From positions 1 to 52,877 of the forward strand of contig JAFQBD010000036.1 in NCBI GenBank assembly GCA_017416795.1: a stretch of DNA of 52,877 bases. The letters run 5' to 3'. Below, piece by piece: positions 28,774-37,024 of the stretch. Both the position numbers and the translations under genes were made by a program. Numbering within the stretch: position 1 is the first letter of the stretch; each line of letters opens with the position of its first letter. Source of the DNA: Bacillota bacterium (lineage in GTDB: Bacteria > Bacillota > Clostridia > Peptostreptococcales > Anaerovoracaceae). Under the pieces are notes generated by a model. It did no database searches, had not been told where the DNA came from, and saw only the letters and a program-made list of their open reading frames with translations.

Positions 28774-29808
28774 TTATTCGCTTATATTTATAGTCAGCTG
28801 ATCGTCATCTCCGCAACTGATGCCAAGATGCTTATACGCCAGTTCCGACACTACTCTTCCCTTAGGTGTTCTGTGGAGAAAACCTTTCTGGATAAGATAT
28901 GGTTCATATACATCTTCTATAGTAACTCGTTCTTCGCCTATCGATGCAGCGATAGTGTCTATACCTACAGGGCCTCCCTTGAATCTTTCGATGATAGTCC
29001 TGAGTATCTCTCTATCCAGATTCTCAAGCCCCATAGGATCCACACCCAGCGCTTCAAGGGCCTGCTGTGTGATATCTATGTCTATGCAGCCGTCACTCTT
29101 GACTTGTGAGAAGTCTCTGACACGCTTGAGCATCCTGTTGGCAACTCGCGGTGTTCCTCTAGATCTTCTTGCCATCTCATCCATGGATTCTTCATCTACG
29201 CATACATCAAGTATGTTCGCCGATCTTCCAATGATCTTCTTAAGTTCATCAGGTGTGTATATCTCGAACTTACAGCTGACGCCGAATCTGTCTCTAAGAG
29301 GTGCCGATAAGCTTCCTGCTCTCGTGGTTGCACCGATAAGAGTGAACTTGGCTATATCCAGCCTTATAGATCTGGCAGAAGGTCCCTTGCCTATGATGAT
29401 ATCCAGCGCGAAATCCTCCATAGCCGAATACAACACTTCTTCAACAGATCTGTTGAGTCTGTGTATCTCATCTATGAACAGCACATCGTTTTCATTGAGG
29501 TTCGTCAGTATGGCTGCCAGGTCACCTGCACGCTCGATGGCAGGTCCTGAAGTTATCCTGATGTCAACTCCCATTTCGTTGGCAATGATCCCTGCAAGTG
29601 TGGTCTTACCAAGTCCCGGAGGTCCGTAAAACAGCACATGGTCAAGAGGCTCGCCTCTAAGCTTGGCAGCCTCTATGAAAATCTTCAGATTGTCTGTTGC
29701 TTTTTTCTGCCCTATGTAATCGTCAAGAGTCTGGGGACGCAAAGTGCGCTCTGTCCTCTCTTCGCCTTCTCCCAGTTCCGCGGCAGTTATTCTTTCTTCG
29801 TAATCCAT
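28774..29808 (-). CDS. ruvB: Holliday junction branch-migration motor RuvB
   Basis: AAA+ ATPase that drives Holliday junction branch migration with RuvA. 344 residues, full length. Walker [12 protein letters not shown], Walker [10 protein letters not shown], sensor 1 GATTRAG; the C-terminal winged helix ends with [11 protein letters not shown]. Part of ruvC-ruvA-ruvB, read from the LexA-like promoter at 30975-31003. Confidence 0.98.
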   Translation of the reverse strand: MDYEERITAAELGEGEERTERTLRPQTLDDYIGQKKATDNLKIFIEAAKLRGEPLDHVLFYGPPGLGKTTLAGIIANEMGVDIRITSGPAIERAGDLAAILTNLNENDVLFIDEIHRLNRSVEEVLYSAMEDFALDIIIGKGPSARSIRLDIAKFTLIGATTRAGSLSAPLRDRFGVSCKFEIYTPDELKKIIGRSANILDVCVDEESMDEMARRSRGTPRVANRMLKRVRDFSQVKSDGCIDIDITQQALEALGVDPMGLENLDREILRTIIERFKGGPVGIDTIAASIGEERVTIEDVYEPYLIQKGFLHRTPKGRVVSELAYKHLGISCGDDDQLTINISE

Positions 29809-29847
29809 CCTTGATCCTTATCTATCAAATAAACTTATCATCAGATA

Positions 29848-30453
29848 TTAAAACAGCTTTTTGAGTGCCTGTCTGATGTATTCTTCAGCAGTGAGATCGT
29901 TTTCTTTTACTGACGCTAAAGCACTTGTTGCCTCGCCTCTCGAATATCCTAACGCTATCAGCGCATTTATCGCTTCTGCCCTTCCGCTGGCCTCACCGGA
30001 TCCATTGGTCATCAGATCTTCAGTTACTGCAGGAGCACCATCCTGACCTTCGGCCGAGAACTTATCCTTAAGCTCCAGCACTATCCTCTCGGCAGTTTTC
30101 TTACCGATACCGTTTGCCTTAGTAAGGGCCTTGGCATCTTCGAAGACGATAGCCTGCTGAAGCTGCTCCAATGTGAAAGCCGACAGAATGGATATGGCGG
30201 CCTTTGCACCTACTCCGCTTACCGTTATCAGCTTTTTGAAAGCATCCTTCTCGCCTTTTCTCGTAAAACCGTAGAGACTCATATCATCTTCTCTGACTAT
30301 CATCATGGTGTGGATCATGACTTCCTGTCCCTCTGATGACATATATGCGCCGGAATTGGCGGGAACAAATATCTCATATCCCACACCACCGACGTCTACT
30401 ATTATATATCCATTGCCTTTCTCGGCAAGTATACCTCTTATGAATCCTATCAT
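29848..30453 (-). CDS. ruvA: Holliday junction binding protein RuvA
   Basis: 201-residue tetrameric junction-binding protein. The OB fold (MIGFIRGILAEKGNGYIIVD), a tandem HhH region (TVSGVGAKAAISIL and ANGIGKKTAERIVLELKDK) and the C-terminal RuvB-binding helices (ALIALGYSRGEA) are in order. The ATG overlaps the ruvC stop (ATGA), so translation is coupled. Confidence 0.98.
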   Translation of the reverse strand: MIGFIRGILAEKGNGYIIVDVGGVGYEIFVPANSGAYMSSEGQEVMIHTMMIVREDDMSLYGFTRKGEKDAFKKLITVSGVGAKAAISILSAFTLEQLQQAIVFEDAKALTKANGIGKKTAERIVLELKDKFSAEGQDGAPAVTEDLMTNGSGEASGRAEAINALIALGYSRGEATSALASVKENDLTAEEYIRQALKKLF

Positions 30454-30953
30454 CTGATCCCCAGCTCCTTAAGTCTTTTTCTCGTATCTGCCGAATGACC
30501 GTGACATATGGCTGCCGCTAAGGCATCGGCTGTATCATCAGGCTTCGGCACTTCTTTTAAGTTCAATATGGTCTTTACCATCATCTGGACCTGCTTCTTG
30601 TCTGCTCTGCCATATCCAACGAGCGCCTGCTTGATCTGAAGAGGCGTGTACTCCTCAACTTCCAGGCCTCCCTTGACACATGCCAGCACAGCTACGCCCC
30701 TGGCCTGTCCTACCATTATGGCAGTTTTAGCATTAGTATTGAAAAAGAGCTGTTCTATAGATGCTACATCAGGTTTTTCCTCATCTATTATCTCTCTGAG
30801 GGAATCATACAGATGCTCCAGCCTGTCAGTCATCGGCATGCCGGCATCAGTTGTGATCGCACCGTAGCTGCATACTTTGAACTTGTTCCCGATCTTCTCA
30901 ACTACGCCGTATCCGAGGATAGCGTAGCCAGGGTCAATACCTAAAATCTTCAT
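30450..30953 (-). CDS. ruvC: Holliday junction resolvase RuvC
   Basis: RNase H-fold endonuclease that cuts Holliday junctions. 167 residues. The catalytic acidic residues are in KILGIDPG, SIEQLFF and DDTADALAAAICH. The ATG at 30953 has AAAGGAG eight bases upstream, so a longer in-frame start at 30992 is rejected; that one also precedes the predicted -10. It begins the ruvCAB operon. Confidence 0.96.
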   Translation of the reverse strand: MKILGIDPGYAILGYGVVEKIGNKFKVCSYGAITTDAGMPMTDRLEHLYDSLREIIDEEKPDVASIEQLFFNTNAKTAIMVGQARGVAVLACVKGGLEVEEYTPLQIKQALVGYGRADKKQVQMMVKTILNLKEVPKPDDTADALAAAICHGHSADTRKRLKELGIR

Positions 30954-30974
30954 AACTGCTCCTTTTTCATTACA

Positions 30975-31003
30975 AGTATAACACACAAACATATGTTTGT
31001 CTA
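30975..31003 (-). promoter_or_regulatory. ruvCAB promoter with a LexA-like palindrome
   Basis: TAGACA (30998-31003), 17-base spacer, TATACT (30975-30980). A perfect 16-bp palindrome ACAAACATATGTTTGT (30985-31000) fills the spacer and overlaps the -35. Its core AAAC-N4-GTTT resembles Gram-positive SOS boxes (GAAC-N4-GTTC). ruv genes are commonly SOS-controlled, so LexA is the favoured binder. Confidence 0.6.
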
Positions 31004-31038
31004 TTGAAAAACTTATTCGCGTAATGTATAATTATTCA
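31004..31038 (+). promoter_or_regulatory. argR promoter overlapped by an ARG box
   Basis: TTGAAA (31004-31009), 17-base spacer, perfect TATAAT (31027-31032). TGTATAATTATTCA (31025-31038) matches the ARG box TGAATWWWWATTCA in 13 of 14 positions and covers the -10, as expected for ArgR self-repression. Confidence 0.7.
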
Positions 31039-31068
31039 TACTACCATCAAATTATCAGGAGGGGTCCT

Positions 31069-31521
31069 ATGCGTATTTCAAGACAGAATAAAATACTCGA
31101 ACTCATCGAAACTTATGAGATCGAAACTCAGGACAAGCTGGTGTCAATGCTTAAAGAGCACGGATACGACGCTACTCAGGCAACTATTTCCAGAGACATC
31201 AAGGAGCTGCAGCTGATAAAGACACTCTCTTCATCAGGCAAGTATAAGTATGCAACTGCAGCAAGTCAGCAGGGACTCATGACCGACAGGTTTTCCAACA
31301 TTTTCAGAGAAACTGTTAAATCTACTGCTTATTCAGGCAACATCGTGCTGCTGAAGACATTATCAGGCTGTGCCAATGCTGCAGCAGAAGCACTGGACTC
31401 CATCGGTCTGCCTCATGTTATCGGTTCCGTCGCAGGCGACAACACTATCATGTTCGTAGTAGATGATCCTGCCAATTCGGAAGAAGTAGTGGAAACTCTC
31501 AACAGTATGCTGAAGAAGTAA
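31069..31521 (+). CDS. argR: Arginine repressor ArgR/AhrC
   Basis: 150-residue hexameric regulator of arginine metabolism. The N-terminal winged helix has ATQATISRDIKEL (the conserved SR motif); the C-terminal arginine-binding domain has GSVAGDNTIMFVV. I take the ATG at 31069, which has AGGAGGGG upstream and gives the usual family length; an in-frame ATG at 30997 would lie upstream of the promoter. It pairs with recN, a common Firmicute arrangement. Confidence 0.96.
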   Translation: MRISRQNKILELIETYEIETQDKLVSMLKEHGYDATQATISRDIKELQLIKTLSSSGKYKYATAASQQGLMTDRFSNIFRETVKSTAYSGNIVLLKTLSGCANAAAEALDSIGLPHVIGSVAGDNTIMFVVDDPANSEEVVETLNSMLKK

Positions 31522-31563
31522 CAGTTGTTCGAACTCCAATTAGTATATAATGAGGGATTATAG

Positions 31564-33183
31564 ATGATAAGACATATCAGTATCAGGGATTTTGCAATAA
31601 TCGAAAATACGTCTGTCGATTTTCACGACGGACTGAATATGATCACCGGTGAAACAGGTGCCGGTAAATCGATAGTAATAGAAGCAGTTAGCCTTGCTCT
31701 TGGGAGTAGGGCCGATACTGCTTTTGTTCGTTCAGGGAAAGATAAGGCTCGCATCCAGATGGTTGCCGAGCATGACGGTGAAGAGTACATAATCACAAGA
31801 GAGATCTCAGCTGCAGGCAAAAACACATGCAGGATCAATGATGAGATCGTTACTCTGGGGACTCTCAACTCCCTTTGTAAGAAACTGGCCGACATCCACG
31901 GTCAATACGACCATCAGTCACTTCTGGATCCGGATCACCACATAAATCTTGTGGATCTCTATCAGAAAGACTCCATCGGTCAGGCAAAGGACGCAGTATC
32001 TCTCCTCTTCGAGAATTACTCAGATCTTCGCACAAAGCTCAAAGACCTCCTCGTTCAGGCATCAAAGGATAAGCGCGAGCAGGACTTCATGGCCTTCGAG
32101 CTTCAGGAACTTCAAAACGCACAGCTTCGCCTCGGCGAAGACGAAGAGCTGGAAGAAGAGATCGCACTTTTGCAAAACAGCGAAAAGATCTACGAAAGTC
32201 TGGCAGGAGCATACCATATGGGCTCAGATGCCGAAGGCTCTGCTCTTTCCATCATAAAGAGGATCTCGGATATGCTGGCAGATACCGCGGGCTATTCACA
32301 GGAGCTTGCCGAGCTTTATAACAGGACTTCGGAAGTTTACTACGAGTTTGAAGATATTTGCTCGACTGCCCGCGACTGCAGGGACAGAGCAGTATTCGAT
32401 CCGGAAACGCTGGATGCATGCATTGGCAGGATCGAAGTGATCAACAAACTGAAGAACAAACACGGTATGGATATCGCAGAACTTCTCGACTATCAGGAAA
32501 CACTGACAGAACGCCTTTCACATATCGAGAATCTCGACAGCGTCAGAGACAAGCTGGAAAGAGAACTGGATGCATGTTCCAAGGCTCTCTCCATCGCATG
32601 TGACAGACTCACAGAAGCCAGAAAGGCTGCAGCCGGTGAGCTTGAAAAACTCATAACTGCAGAGCTTGCCCAGCTAAACTTCAACGATGCACAGTTCAGC
32701 ATAGAATTCAAAAAAGCCGACCACTTCACAGCAGGCGGCAACGATATAGTCGAATTCCTTATAAGCACCAACAGAGGCGAACCGCTGAAACCACTCAGTA
32801 AGATAGCTTCAGGCGGTGAAATGTCCAGGATCATGCTGGCATTCAAAAAGATCATCGGTGATTACGATGAGATCCCGACAATGATCTTCGACGAGATCGA
32901 CAGCGGTATAAGCGGTATCGCAGCCAGCGTCGTAGGTAAAAAGCTTTCCGAGATAGCAGAAAACCATCAGATCATTTGCATCACTCATCTGCCTCAGATT
33001 GCAGCATACGGACAGCATAACTATAAGATCGAGAAACATTCTGATGAATCGATGACATATACGACAGTGACTGCCCTTTCTGAGGATCAGAAGATCGATG
33101 AGATCGCAAGACTGCTTGGAGGTACTAATATTACAGAGACTACACTGGCATCAGCAAGAGAACTGGTGGAGGCGTCAAGATAG
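31564..33183 (+). CDS. recN: DNA repair protein RecN
   Basis: SMC-like ATPase acting early in double-strand break repair. 539 residues, slightly short for the family. Walker A TGETGAGKSIVIEA at the N-terminus, a long central coiled coil (about residues 150-350), the signature motif LSKIASGGEMSRIML and Walker B MIFDEIDSGISG near the C-terminus. Probably co-transcribed with argR (42-base gap); no separate SOS box was seen before it. Confidence 0.96.
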   Translation: MIRHISIRDFAIIENTSVDFHDGLNMITGETGAGKSIVIEAVSLALGSRADTAFVRSGKDKARIQMVAEHDGEEYIITREISAAGKNTCRINDEIVTLGTLNSLCKKLADIHGQYDHQSLLDPDHHINLVDLYQKDSIGQAKDAVSLLFENYSDLRTKLKDLLVQASKDKREQDFMAFELQELQNAQLRLGEDEELEEEIALLQNSEKIYESLAGAYHMGSDAEGSALSIIKRISDMLADTAGYSQELAELYNRTSEVYYEFEDICSTARDCRDRAVFDPETLDACIGRIEVINKLKNKHGMDIAELLDYQETLTERLSHIENLDSVRDKLERELDACSKALSIACDRLTEARKAAAGELEKLITAELAQLNFNDAQFSIEFKKADHFTAGGNDIVEFLISTNRGEPLKPLSKIASGGEMSRIMLAFKKIIGDYDEIPTMIFDEIDSGISGIAASVVGKKLSEIAENHQIICITHLPQIAAYGQHNYKIEKHSDESMTYTTVTALSEDQKIDEIARLLGGTNITETTLASARELVEASR

Positions 33184-33207
33184 CAACTATATATTCGCAG
33201 ACAAAAC

Positions 33208-33233
33208 AAGACCCGGATAACCGGGTCTTTTCT
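33208..33233. terminator. Terminator between recN and the HAD gene
   Basis: AAGACCCGG (33208-33216) pairs with CCGGGTCTT (33221-33229), four-base loop, then TT; works for recN and probably for the convergent HAD gene. Confidence 0.88.
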
Positions 33234-33951
33234 ATTTCAACATATTTATCGCTTGTTCATAGTCATCGATTATATAATCCGCCTGTCGATTGATCTCTTC
33301 CCTCTCATCATCAGAATACTTATCATAAACAACTGCAACTTCTGCTCCTGATGCCTTGGCTGCTTCCGCTCCGATCAGTGAATCTTCAAATATCAGGCAT
33401 TCTGACGGTTCGAATCCGAGGCTATTCATAGCCTTAAGGTATATCTCAGGATCAGGTTTCATCTGAGATACGTCTTCTCTGGTATATACGAGTGAGAAGG
33501 TTTCATCTATTGGTGCCTTGGACATGATGTTCTTATTTTTGTTTCTATAGACATCCATATTGTCTTTCTTAGTAGTAGATGCGACGGCAAGCACGAAGCC
33601 GCGCGCTTTCAGTTCTTTCAGGAGTTCAGCAGCGCCCGGTTTATAATCTATCCTTGCTGCCAGCATCTCCTGTGCCAGATCATATCTTGCTTTGATAGCC
33701 TCTTCTGCCGATACGGTAAAACCGTATTTTACTTTAAGATCTCTGTAGTATTCTTCATATGGCTTGGCTGCACCTTTATGCTTACGGAGCAATTCATCTC
33801 TCTGCTGCTGGACTAGTTTTTCAGGCAGATCGGCTGCACCATTACTGCCATATCGGCTCAATATCTCCATATCCACCTGGTTCCAGATCCCAACGGAGTC
33901 TATAAGAGTACCGTCCATATCAAAAATTACTGCTTTTTTGTTTTGAAACAT
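33232..33951 (-). CDS. HAD-superfamily hydrolase, beta-phosphoglucomutase-like
   Basis: 239-residue Mg2+-dependent phosphatase or phosphomutase. Motif I VIFDMDGTLIDS, motif II VASTTKK, and motif III/IV ECLIFEDSLIGAEAAKASG are intact; the helical cap is of the C1 type. The true substrate (sugar phosphate or similar) is unknown. It precedes no obvious partner; the shikimate-kinase-like gene lies 38 bases upstream on the same strand. Confidence 0.88.
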   Translation of the reverse strand: MFQNKKAVIFDMDGTLIDSVGIWNQVDMEILSRYGSNGAADLPEKLVQQQRDELLRKHKGAAKPYEEYYRDLKVKYGFTVSAEEAIKARYDLAQEMLAARIDYKPGAAELLKELKARGFVLAVASTTKKDNMDVYRNKNKNIMSKAPIDETFSLVYTREDVSQMKPDPEIYLKAMNSLGFEPSECLIFEDSLIGAEAAKASGAEVAVVYDKYSDDEREEINRQADYIIDDYEQAINMLK

Positions 33952-33989
33952 CTGTCTTTTCCTATTCCTTATATAAATGACTCCCCATA

Positions 33990-34502
33990 CTATTTTGACA
34001 GGAGCTTATTCAAAATATCTTCTACGGTATCTTCCATCGACTGCTTATTTGATGATTTCACAGTCAATTCCGCATATTTCTCATAGAGCGGCTTTCTCAA
34101 AGCATACAGATCATCCAGTGTCTGTCCTTTGCCCATGGCAACACCTCTTGTCTTGATGTTTCGAAGGCGCTTTTTGATATCTTCGATCGGCACATCTATG
34201 TACAATATTATCCCATCTTTTTTAAGATGCTGCATCGCACTGTCATAATAAACGGCACTGCCTCCTGTTGCGATCACTGCATTAGTCACATCGATCGAAC
34301 CGAGTACTTCTTCCTCAAGCTTTTTGAATGCATCGATACCATCTTCATTGATTATAGCCTGCAGACCTTTGCCTGCTCTTTCCTGTATGAGCAAATCTCC
34401 ATCTACGAATTTTTTATTGAGTATCTTGGCAAGCACTACTCCTGTTACGCTCTTGCCGCAGGACGGCATGCCTATAAGAACGATATTTGTTTTGTTATTC
34501 AT
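33990..34502 (-). CDS. Shikimate kinase-like P-loop kinase
   Basis: 170-residue P-loop kinase: IVLIGMPSCGKSVTG (Walker A), FVDGDLL, TGGSAVYY and LRKPLYEKYA. It would phosphorylate shikimate at O3. Compared with classical AroK, the substrate Arg of FRxxE is Lys here (FKKLEEE), the GGG loop is GGS, and the lid has TRGVAMGKGQTLDDLY. The last Arg (RKPLY) is kept. These changes fit a variant clade, so the substrate may differ. GGAGGAA precedes the ATG. No other shikimate pathway gene is in the window. Confidence 0.72.
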   Translation of the reverse strand: MNNKTNIVLIGMPSCGKSVTGVVLAKILNKKFVDGDLLIQERAGKGLQAIINEDGIDAFKKLEEEVLGSIDVTNAVIATGGSAVYYDSAMQHLKKDGIILYIDVPIEDIKKRLRNIKTRGVAMGKGQTLDDLYALRKPLYEKYAELTVKSSNKQSMEDTVEDILNKLLSK

Positions 34503-34518
34503 ATTCTATTCCTCCGGT

Positions 34519-34980
34519 CTATACCTCTTCTGCCAGCAAGAGTTCCACCTGATCCAGCTGTTCTTCGGAAAATACCTGCACACCTTCTTTTCGCAGCAGC
34601 TCTACAGCAGTTCCCTGACCATCTATAAGGTTTCCTTCAAAAGTCCCGTCATATATCTTATTGCTGCCACAGGAAGGGCTTTTTTCTTTCATGATAGCGC
34701 AAAGCACATTATATTCCTTCGCCAGGCGTACGGCTTCATGAGCGCCTTTCATATATTCAAAGGTCACGTCTTTACCTGTTCTGGCGATCACTTTATCTCC
34801 TATTCTCTGTGCATCTGCCCTCGGTGTAGGAAGTCCGCCGAACACTTCAGGACATACGGGAATAAGTCTTCCCTCTTCTTTCCACTTGAGAAATCTCGGG
34901 TCTGTTTCTGCCTTTGATTTTCCATCGTAGCGAACAGGATCTCCTCCGTAAAGACACTGACTGACTAGGATCTTTTTCAT
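34519..34980 (-). CDS. DUF523 family protein
   Basis: 153 residues. VSQCLYGGDPVRYDG, PVCPEVFGGLPTPR and MKEKSPSCGSNKIYDGTF are the family motifs, including three conserved cysteines that could bind a metal or act as nucleophiles. Function is not established. TAGGAGGAG precedes the ATG. It lies between the IspH-S1 gene and the kinase. Confidence 0.88.
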   Translation of the reverse strand: MKKILVSQCLYGGDPVRYDGKSKAETDPRFLKWKEEGRLIPVCPEVFGGLPTPRADAQRIGDKVIARTGKDVTFEYMKGAHEAVRLAKEYNVLCAIMKEKSPSCGSNKIYDGTFEGNLIDGQGTAVELLRKEGVQVFSEEQLDQVELLLAEEV

Positions 34981-34996
34981 GGTCTCCTCCTAAATT

Positions 34997-35029
34997 GAAA
35001 AAAATAAGAGACAGCATCAGCTGTCTCTT
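34997..35029 (-). terminator. Terminator of the ispH-rpsA fusion gene
   Basis: AAGAGACAGC (35006-35015) pairs with GCTGTCTCTT (35020-35029), four-base loop; the A-run at 34998-35004 gives the U-tract on the minus strand. Confidence 0.9.
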
Positions 35030-35044
35030 TAGTTTGTTGATTTA

Positions 35045-37024
35045 CTATGCTTCTTCTGCAGGAGCTTCAACTTCTTCTACCGCTTCTTCTGCTGGAGCTT
35101 CTTCAGCTGCAGGTGGTTCGATAGTTTCTCTGATGCTCAGGCTGATTCTCTTTCTATCCTTATCGATTTCGAGGATCTTAGCATTTACTGTCTGGCCAAC
35201 TTCCAGTTCGTCATTGATATTTCCAACTCTCTTATGAGCAACTTCAGAAATATGTACCAGTCCGTCAAGACCTGGTTCCAGTTCAACGAAAGCACCGTAT
35301 TCCTTGATCTGAACAACTTTACCTTCGATAACCTGTCCAACTTCGTAAGTTGTGTCGATAACGCTCCAAGGTTCAGGCTGGTTCTGCTTGAGACCCAGTG
35401 AGATCTTTCCTTTTTCTGCGTTCATTGACAGAACCTTAACGTTGATCTTCTGTCCGATTGTCAGAACTTCCTGTGGGTGCTTCAGCTTGCCCCATGAAAT
35501 TTCTGAAATGTGGAGCAGACCGTCAATACCGCCGATATCTACGAATGCACCGTAATCAGTGAATCTCATTACTGTACCTTCTACTACATCGTCAACATTC
35601 AGGTTTTCCCAAATTTCTGCAACCAGCTTATCCTTTTCTTCGTTCAGGAACAGCTTATGTGAGAATACAGCTCTGTTTCTTCTCTGGTCAACTCTGGAAA
35701 CTCTAACTTCCATAGTCTTTCCAATGAATTCTTCTGCATTTTCAACGTAGTGGTCTGAAAGCTGTGAAAGAGGAATGAATCCGGATACTTCTTTGTACTC
35801 AGCAATAACGCCGCCGTTAACCTGTCTTGTAACCTTAACTTCCAGAACTGTTTTATCTTCAAGTGCCTTAACGATTTCATCCCAGTTGGCACTGATTTCT
35901 AACTTTTTCTTTGAAAGTAAAATTCCGCCGTCGCCATCATCAGTCTTGATTACTTTCGCCTGGATTTCATCATCAACCTTGAAAGCATCTGCTAAAGTCT
36001 GACCTTCTTCCAATGTAACTTCTGCCATTGGAAGGATACCGTCCTTCTTGCATCCTAAATTAACAATAACTTCTTTTTCTGTAACCTGGTGTACTTTTCC
36101 TGTTACGATTTCTCCGCCTCTTGGCAATCTCAGGGACTTTTCGATTTCGTCCATAAGATCATGCATGTTTAATTCGTTGTTTTCGAGCATTACTTCACTC
36201 ATTCTGGCAATAACCTCCTTAATAGTGCATTCAGGCGTCGATGCGCCTGCCGCTATTCCTATTCTATTACATTTTTGTACCTGTTTCAATGGTAAATCTT
36301 CGATATTTTGGACAAAATAAGAGTTTGGACAATATTTTTTAGATATGTCGTATAGTTTCTTTGTATTCGAACTGTTTTTTCCGCCGATAACGACCATCAG
36401 GTCTGATTCTTTAGCCAGCTTTTCACATGATTCCTGACGCTTCGACGTGGCATTGCATATAGTATTGTTTACTTCGAACACCTTACCGTTATCTTCAAAT
36501 GCTTTGATAACATCATTCAGCATCGCTTCCCTGATCGTTGTCTGCGTCACGACAAAGAAATCATCTTCTGCTACAGCAGCAGCTTCTTCATATGAACTTA
36601 CAACTATAGCAGGTTTCCTGCACCATCCGAATATGCCCATTACTTCCGGATGCTGCGCATCGCCCACTATCACGACTTGCTTATCAGTTTCATGCACCAG
36701 CTTATGGATCTTTGCAACGAAAGGACAAGTAGCATCTATAAGCTCTACGCCCTTAGCTTCAGCCTCTTCATAAAACGCCTTGCCTTCCCCGTGAGAGCGA
36801 ATGATGACCTGATCTGCCCTTTGCACATCTTCGAGAGAATGTATTATCTTGATTCCCTTCTTCTCCAGATCGCCTGTTACTCTTTCATTATGGATGAGTG
36901 ATCCCATGGAAAAGATGCGCTTTCCTTCTTCAGAAGCACTTTCTGCTGCCTTTTCGGCCTTTTCAATAGCTTGTCTCACGCCGAAGCAAAATCCGGCATT
37001 CTCAGCCCTTATTATTTCTTTCAT
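35045..37024 (-). CDS. ispH: Bifunctional HMBPP reductase (IspH) / S1 RNA-binding protein
   Basis: 659 residues. Residues 1-280 are IspH, the [4Fe-4S] enzyme that makes IPP and DMAPP; its three cluster cysteines are Cys13 (AGFCFG), Cys100 (DATCPFV) and Cys190 (NTICNAT). From about residue 303 there are four S1 domains, with typical strands such as GTVMRFTDYGAFVDIGGIDGLLHISE and GKVVQIKEYGAFVELEPGLDGLVHISE (each quoted in part from the third and fourth). The tail is Ala/Glu/Pro-rich. This fusion is known in Clostridia. It overlaps rarA by 23 bases. Confidence 0.96.
   Translation of the reverse strand: MKEIIRAENAGFCFGVRQAIEKAEKAAESASEEGKRIFSMGSLIHNERVTGDLEKKGIKIIHSLEDVQRADQVIIRSHGEGKAFYEEAEAKGVELIDATCPFVAKIHKLVHETDKQVVIVGDAQHPEVMGIFGWCRKPAIVVSSYEEAAAVAEDDFFVVTQTTIREAMLNDVIKAFEDNGKVFEVNNTICNATSKRQESCEKLAKESDLMVVIGGKNSSNTKKLYDISKKYCPNSYFVQNIEDLPLKQVQKCNRIGIAAGASTPECTIKEVIARMSEVMLENNELNMHDLMDEIEKSLRLPRGGEIVTGKVHQVTEKEVIVNLGCKKDGILPMAEVTLEEGQTLADAFKVDDEIQAKVIKTDDGDGGILLSKKKLEISANWDEIVKALEDKTVLEVKVTRQVNGGVIAEYKEVSGFIPLSQLSDHYVENAEEFIGKTMEVRVSRVDQRRNRAVFSHKLFLNEEKDKLVAEIWENLNVDDVVEGTVMRFTDYGAFVDIGGIDGLLHISEISWGKLKHPQEVLTIGQKINVKVLSMNAEKGKISLGLKQNQPEPWSVIDTTYEVGQVIEGKVVQIKEYGAFVELEPGLDGLVHISEVAHKRVGNINDELEVGQTVNAKILEIDKDRKRISLSIRETIEPPAAEEAPAEEAVEEVEAPAEEA

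Noticed and set aside
28820..29629. 269-codon frame antisense to ruvB
   Set aside because: Ser/Leu-rich shadow of a fully conserved gene; no ribosome binding site.
31526..31545. GTTCGAACTCC sequence resembling a tRNA T-arm
   Set aside because: No acceptor, D or anticodon arm can be built around it; the region is the short argR-recN gap.
35045..37024. IspH and S1 as two genes joined by an error
   Set aside because: The frame is continuous with a normal linker, and this fusion is established in Clostridia.
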